A stretch of DNA of 8,513 nucleotides from Coprothermobacterota bacterium (GTDB lineage: Bacteria; Caldisericota; JANLFM01). The translations under genes and the position numbers were made by a program. The notes under the pieces were generated by a model. That model did not search any database, had not been told where the DNA came from, and saw nothing but the letters and a program-made list of their open reading frames with translations. Where the stretch lies: positions 1 through 8,513 of the forward strand of contig JAPLHX010000183.1 in assembly GCA_026389415.1 (NCBI GenBank), read 5' to 3'. Positions within the stretch are counted from its first letter, which is position 1. Every line of letters begins with the position of its first letter. Shown piece by piece: positions 6,321 to 8,513 of this stretch.

Positions 6321-6329
6321 TAATATCAA
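6317..6329. repeat. Inverted repeat TTGATA-A-TATCAA at the end of the rpiB-like gene
   Basis: A perfect 6-1-6 inverted repeat spans the rpiB-like stop codon and the start of the 102-base gap before glyA. It has no T-run after it, so it is not a typical terminator. It could be an operator or chance. Confidence 0.25.
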
Positions 6330-6367
6330 GCAAGCAGAATGTCGAGGGGTGACGCAATGGGGGGAAA

Positions 6368-6421
6368 ATGAATACAATCGTGAGAGATTTTGCTCCGGTT
6401 GGTGATGGAAAGGAGTCTTGA
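6368..6421 (+). CDS. Possible 17-residue leader peptide before glyA
   Basis: A short frame, MNTIVRDFAPVGDGKES, starts at an ATG preceded by a six-G run (6359-6364) and ends at a TGA one base before the glyA ATG. Its last codons contain the glyA ribosome binding site, so translating it could affect glyA initiation. It shows no run of regulatory codons such as Ser or Gly, and nothing else supports it. The rest of the 6321-6422 gap shows no clear terminator or riboswitch; TACAAT at 6373-6378 is a possible -10 without a good -35. Confidence 0.2.
   Translation: MNTIVRDFAPVGDGKES
6409..6415 (+). promoter_or_regulatory. Ribosome binding site that decides the glyA start
   Basis: AAAGGAG lies 7 bases before the ATG at 6423. 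This favours that start over the in-frame TTG at 6390 and ATG at 6405, which lack such a site and would lengthen the protein beyond the usual N-terminus. Confidence 0.75.
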
Positions 6422-6422
6422 A

Positions 6423-7676
6423 ATGAATATTGTGGCTGGAAATCCGCTGAGCATGGTTGATCCTGAAGTCAGCGAGATCATACAGCGGGAGGAGAATCGC
6501 CTCCGAACCAAGTTGGAGCTGATTGCATCAGAGAATTATGCAAGCCGTGCCGTATTGGAAGCCCAGGGCTCTGTCCTCAATCTGAAATATGCGGAAGGTT
6601 ATCCTGGGAAACGATACTATGGTGGTTGCGAATATGTGGACCAAGTAGAAGAACTAGCCCGGGAAAGAGCCAAGCAACTTTTCGGTGCTGACCATGCCAA
6701 TGTTCAACCACACGCCGGAGCCCCCGCAAACATAGCTGTATATACAGCCCTGGTTCCCTTGGGAGAAAAAATCATGGCTATGAATTTGACCGACGGTGGG
6801 CACCTCACGCATGGAAGCTCAGTGAACGTTTCCGGCAAGTGGTGGAAATTCATTCCCTACGGCGTGCGGCGAGAAGATGAGCGCATTGATTACGACCAAG
6901 TCCGGGACTTAGCGCGGGAACACTGCCCCCGCCTCATTTTAGCCGGTGCTACGGCTTACCCTCGTGTGATCGATTTTCCCCGGTTCCGGGAGATTGCGGA
7001 TGAGGTTGGCGCCTATTTCATGGTCGACATGGCTCATATTGCCGGCTTGGTCGCAGCCGGGGTTCACCCTTCTCCCGTGCCTTACGCAGATGTCGTTACC
7101 TCCACCACCCACAAAACGCTTCGCGGTCCTCGTTCAGGAATCATCCTGTGCAAGTCTAACCTTGCCAAGGAAATCGATAGAGCAGTTTTTCCCGGCTTAC
7201 AGGGCGGGCCTTTAATGCATGTCATTGCCGCCAAGGCCGTCTGTTTCAAAGAAGCGATGGAGGAAGATTTCACACAATACCAACAGCAAGTGGTCCGGAA
7301 CGCATCAACCCTGGCTCAAGGTTTAAAAGATGAGGGTTTCCGGCTGGTTTCAGGGGGAACAGACAACCACTTGATGCTGATCGATCTCACGAGCAAAGGG
7401 ATCACCGGAAAGGATGCGCAATTTCTCTTGGATTCAGTGGGTATTACGGTCAACCGAAACACGATTCCGTTTGAGCAGTTAAGCCCGTTCGTTACATCGG
7501 GTCTTCGGCTGGGGACACCTGCTCTTACCAGCCGCGGCATGATGGAGAGTGAAATGTTGGAAGTCGCTCGATTGTTAAGTCAAGCGATTGCTTTTCGAGA
7601 CGATCCAGCAGCTTTAGACAGAGTTCGGCAGGGTGTCTTCGGACTGACTTCCCAATTTCCGCTTTGGTTTTCGTGA
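6423..7676 (+). CDS. glyA: Serine hydroxymethyltransferase
   Basis: A 417-residue PLP enzyme that interconverts serine and glycine while loading tetrahydrofolate with a one-carbon unit in the cytosol. Length and motifs fit the family throughout: LELIASENYAS near the N-terminus, YAEGYPGKRYYGGCEYVD, the PHAGAPAN cofactor loop (family more often has SGAQAN), MVDMAHIAGL and STTHKTLRGPRSG with the Schiff-base lysine K231. Next come FPGLQGGP, the C-terminal GTDNHLML and TSGLRLGTPALTSRG. No key residue appears lost. The start follows AAAGGAG at 6409-6415. The stop overlaps the next start as TGATG, so upp is likely coupled to it. Confidence 0.98.
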   Translation: MNIVAGNPLSMVDPEVSEIIQREENRLRTKLELIASENYASRAVLEAQGSVLNLKYAEGYPGKRYYGGCEYVDQVEELARERAKQLFGADHANVQPHAGAPANIAVYTALVPLGEKIMAMNLTDGGHLTHGSSVNVSGKWWKFIPYGVRREDERIDYDQVRDLAREHCPRLILAGATAYPRVIDFPRFREIADEVGAYFMVDMAHIAGLVAAGVHPSPVPYADVVTSTTHKTLRGPRSGIILCKSNLAKEIDRAVFPGLQGGPLMHVIAAKAVCFKEAMEEDFTQYQQQVVRNASTLAQGLKDEGFRLVSGGTDNHLMLIDLTSKGITGKDAQFLLDSVGITVNRNTIPFEQLSPFVTSGLRLGTPALTSRGMMESEMLEVARLLSQAIAFRDDPAALDRVRQGVFGLTSQFPLWFS

Positions 7677-8200
7677 TGAACGACGCAACGGTCGTCAGCC
7701 ACCCTCTGATCCAACACAAGCTTGGTTTGCTTCGTGACCGTCATACCGAGACAAAAGAATTCCGCGAACTGGTCGAAGAGATCAGTATGCTACTGGCTTA
7801 CGAAGTCTTTCGCGATCTCCCCGCCGCTTCCGTTCCGATTGAGACGCCTTTGGCCAGCACTTCCGGCCAGATGATCGATGGAAAAAGTATCGCCGTGATC
7901 CCGATCCTCCGCGCGGGATTGGTAATGGCTTCCGGTATTCTACGCCTTCTGCCCAATTCCAAGGTTGGACACATCGGGCTGTACAGAGATCCTGGAACGC
8001 TCTCCCCGGTGCGCTACTATTACAAACTGCCCAGTCATCTGGAGGAGAAGCAAGTGATCGTGCTGGATCCGATGTTGGCTACCGGTGGTTCGGAATTCGC
8101 CTTCTTTCCATTTTTGGTACTCGTCCTGAAGCCACAAAAATGGCACCTGTGGTTAGGATCTTATCCGGTGACGGTCGCTTCCAACATGTTCTGGTGGTGA
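7676..8200 (+). CDS. upp: Uracil phosphoribosyltransferase, 3'-truncated
   Basis: UPRT makes UMP from uracil and PRPP. Residues 1-139 match the family well: an N-terminal SHPLIQHKLGLLRD, the central PILRAGLVMASGIL, KVGHIGLYRDPGTLSPVRYYYKLP and the PRPP-binding DPMLATGGS (D131-S139, ending at 8092). Family proteins are about 209 residues and go on to the uracil-binding YIVPGLGDAGDR region. Here that part is missing. The frame runs 35 more codons to a TGA at 8198-8200, but these are wecB DNA read out of frame. The product should lack the uracil site and be inactive, unless the junction is an assembly error. The ATG at 7676 overlaps the glyA stop by one base. Confidence 0.88.
   Translation: MNDATVVSHPLIQHKLGLLRDRHTETKEFRELVEEISMLLAYEVFRDLPAASVPIETPLASTSGQMIDGKSIAVIPILRAGLVMASGILRLLPNSKVGHIGLYRDPGTLSPVRYYYKLPSHLEEKQVIVLDPMLATGGSEFAFFPFLVLVLKPQKWHLWLGSYPVTVASNMFWW
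8093..8098. other. upp/wecB junction at GAATTC
   Basis: Family-like upp sequence stops at Ser139 (8090-8092) and WecB-like sequence starts at 8095 in a different frame, so the breakpoint lies within a few bases of this GAATTC. Missing here are roughly 70 codons of upp, any genes normally between, and the wecB start codon with its ribosome binding site. GAATTC is the EcoRI site, so a cloning chimera is conceivable. Six other GAATTC sites in the window make the match less telling. Confidence 0.6.
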
Positions 8201-8513
8201 CCGCGCAGCACAGAGAAATGCTGGATCAGGTCATGGAATTATTTCATTTGAAGGCCGATTTTGATTTGGACATCATGCGGAAACGCCAAAGCTTGAGTCA
8301 AATAACCACCCGCAGTTTATCAGGTTTGGACCGCGTGATTGAACAGGTCAAGCCAGATTTAATTTTGGTTCACGGCGACACAACGACCACCTTTGCCGGT
8401 GCTTTATCCGCCTATTACCATCAAATCCCAGTAGCCCATGTGGAGGCAGGTCTGCGTTCCGGAGATCGTTTGAATCCATACCCGGAAGAACTGAACCGTA
8501 TCTTGACCGATGA
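8095..8513 (+). CDS. wecB: UDP-N-acetylglucosamine 2-epimerase, start lost and 3' end outside the window
   Basis: The enzyme converts UDP-GlcNAc to UDP-ManNAc for cell-wall and envelope polymers. The frame reads IRLLSIFGTRPEATKMAPVV, the family N-terminus less its initiator, then TAQHREMLDQV, VHGDTTTTFAGALSAYY, VAHVEAGLRSGD and PYPEELNRILTD, still open at the window end. These are the expected first 140 or so residues. No start codon precedes the conserved FGTRPE; the first in-frame ATG is at 8140, after it, and would remove the nucleotide-binding N-terminus. The frame begins at the junction with upp, so the gene seems to have lost its own start. In Bacillota the homologue is mnaA, found near upp. 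Confidence 0.9.
   Translation, partial: MRLLSIFGTRPEATKMAPVVRILSGDGRFQHVLVVTAQHREMLDQVMELFHLKADFDLDIMRKRQSLSQITTRSLSGLDRVIEQVKPDLILVHGDTTTTFAGALSAYYHQIPVAHVEAGLRSGDRLNPYPEELNRILTD

Noticed and set aside
6321..6422. Possible glycine or SAM riboswitch before glyA
   Set aside because: The gap is only 102 bases and I could not find the conserved core motifs or paired stems of either class.
577..8098. Seven GAATTC sites, more than the two or so expected by chance
   Set aside because: All but one lie inside conserved coding sequence in line with normal codon use; with so few sites, the excess is not a sound signal. Only the one at the upp/wecB junction is kept as relevant.

Overview
The window is a compact bacterial segment of about 50 % G+C, judged by eye. 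It is nearly all coding, with no gap between genes above about 105 bases. It suggests a Gram-positive-type bacterium, probably Bacillota or a close relative. The order rpiB-like, glyA, upp, wecB resembles the ywlF-glyA-upp-mnaA order known upstream of the ATP synthase genes in Bacillota. There is a secreted protein with SLH cell-wall-anchoring domains, and the tRNA-Pro gene encodes its CCA end. The phylum is inferred, because no rRNA or marker phylogeny is available here. I see no mobile element, CRISPR array or defence system.

Layout. Positions 1-320 hold the C-terminal part of peptide deformylase. It overlaps a MoxR-type AAA+ ATPase (301-1248). That gene converges on, and overlaps by 8 bases, a minus-strand endonuclease IV-like TIM-barrel protein (1241-2086). 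Divergent from it, across 56 bases, is a corrinoid adenosyltransferase (2143-2697). Next is a coupled pair: a membrane protein with three zinc ribbons (TTG start, 2774-3313) and a secreted protein with two Ig-like repeats (3310-3990). The SLH domains that belong to the second protein lie in the -1 frame (3987-4328). A good sigma-70 promoter (4331-4359) then drives tRNA-Pro(CGG) (4391-4467). Six bases after the tRNA begins an Orn/Lys/Arg decarboxylase-family PLP enzyme (4474-5922). It overlaps an RpiB-family protein that has lost several active-site features (5901-6320). Serine hydroxymethyltransferase (glyA, 6423-7676) follows, then upp, overlapping by one base. The window ends inside a WecB/MnaA UDP-GlcNAc 2-epimerase.

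The most notable observations are three coding irregularities. (1) upp matches its family only to the PRPP-binding motif (about 8092); from 8095 the DNA encodes WecB in another frame, so the 3' third of upp and the start of wecB are missing. (2) The SLH protein is split by a -1 frameshift at a run of five T followed by AG. (3) The RpiB-like protein keeps its Cys but lacks the GTG loop and the conserved His residues. The first two could be assembly or indel errors or real lesions. The third is an intact, divergent ORF and looks like a pseudoenzyme. I found nothing that amounts to a wholly new system.

Functional links. SLH domains bind secondary cell-wall polymer, which often contains ManNAc, and WecB/MnaA makes UDP-ManNAc, so the two may serve the same envelope. 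glyA (one-carbon units) and upp (uracil salvage) are housekeeping metabolism.
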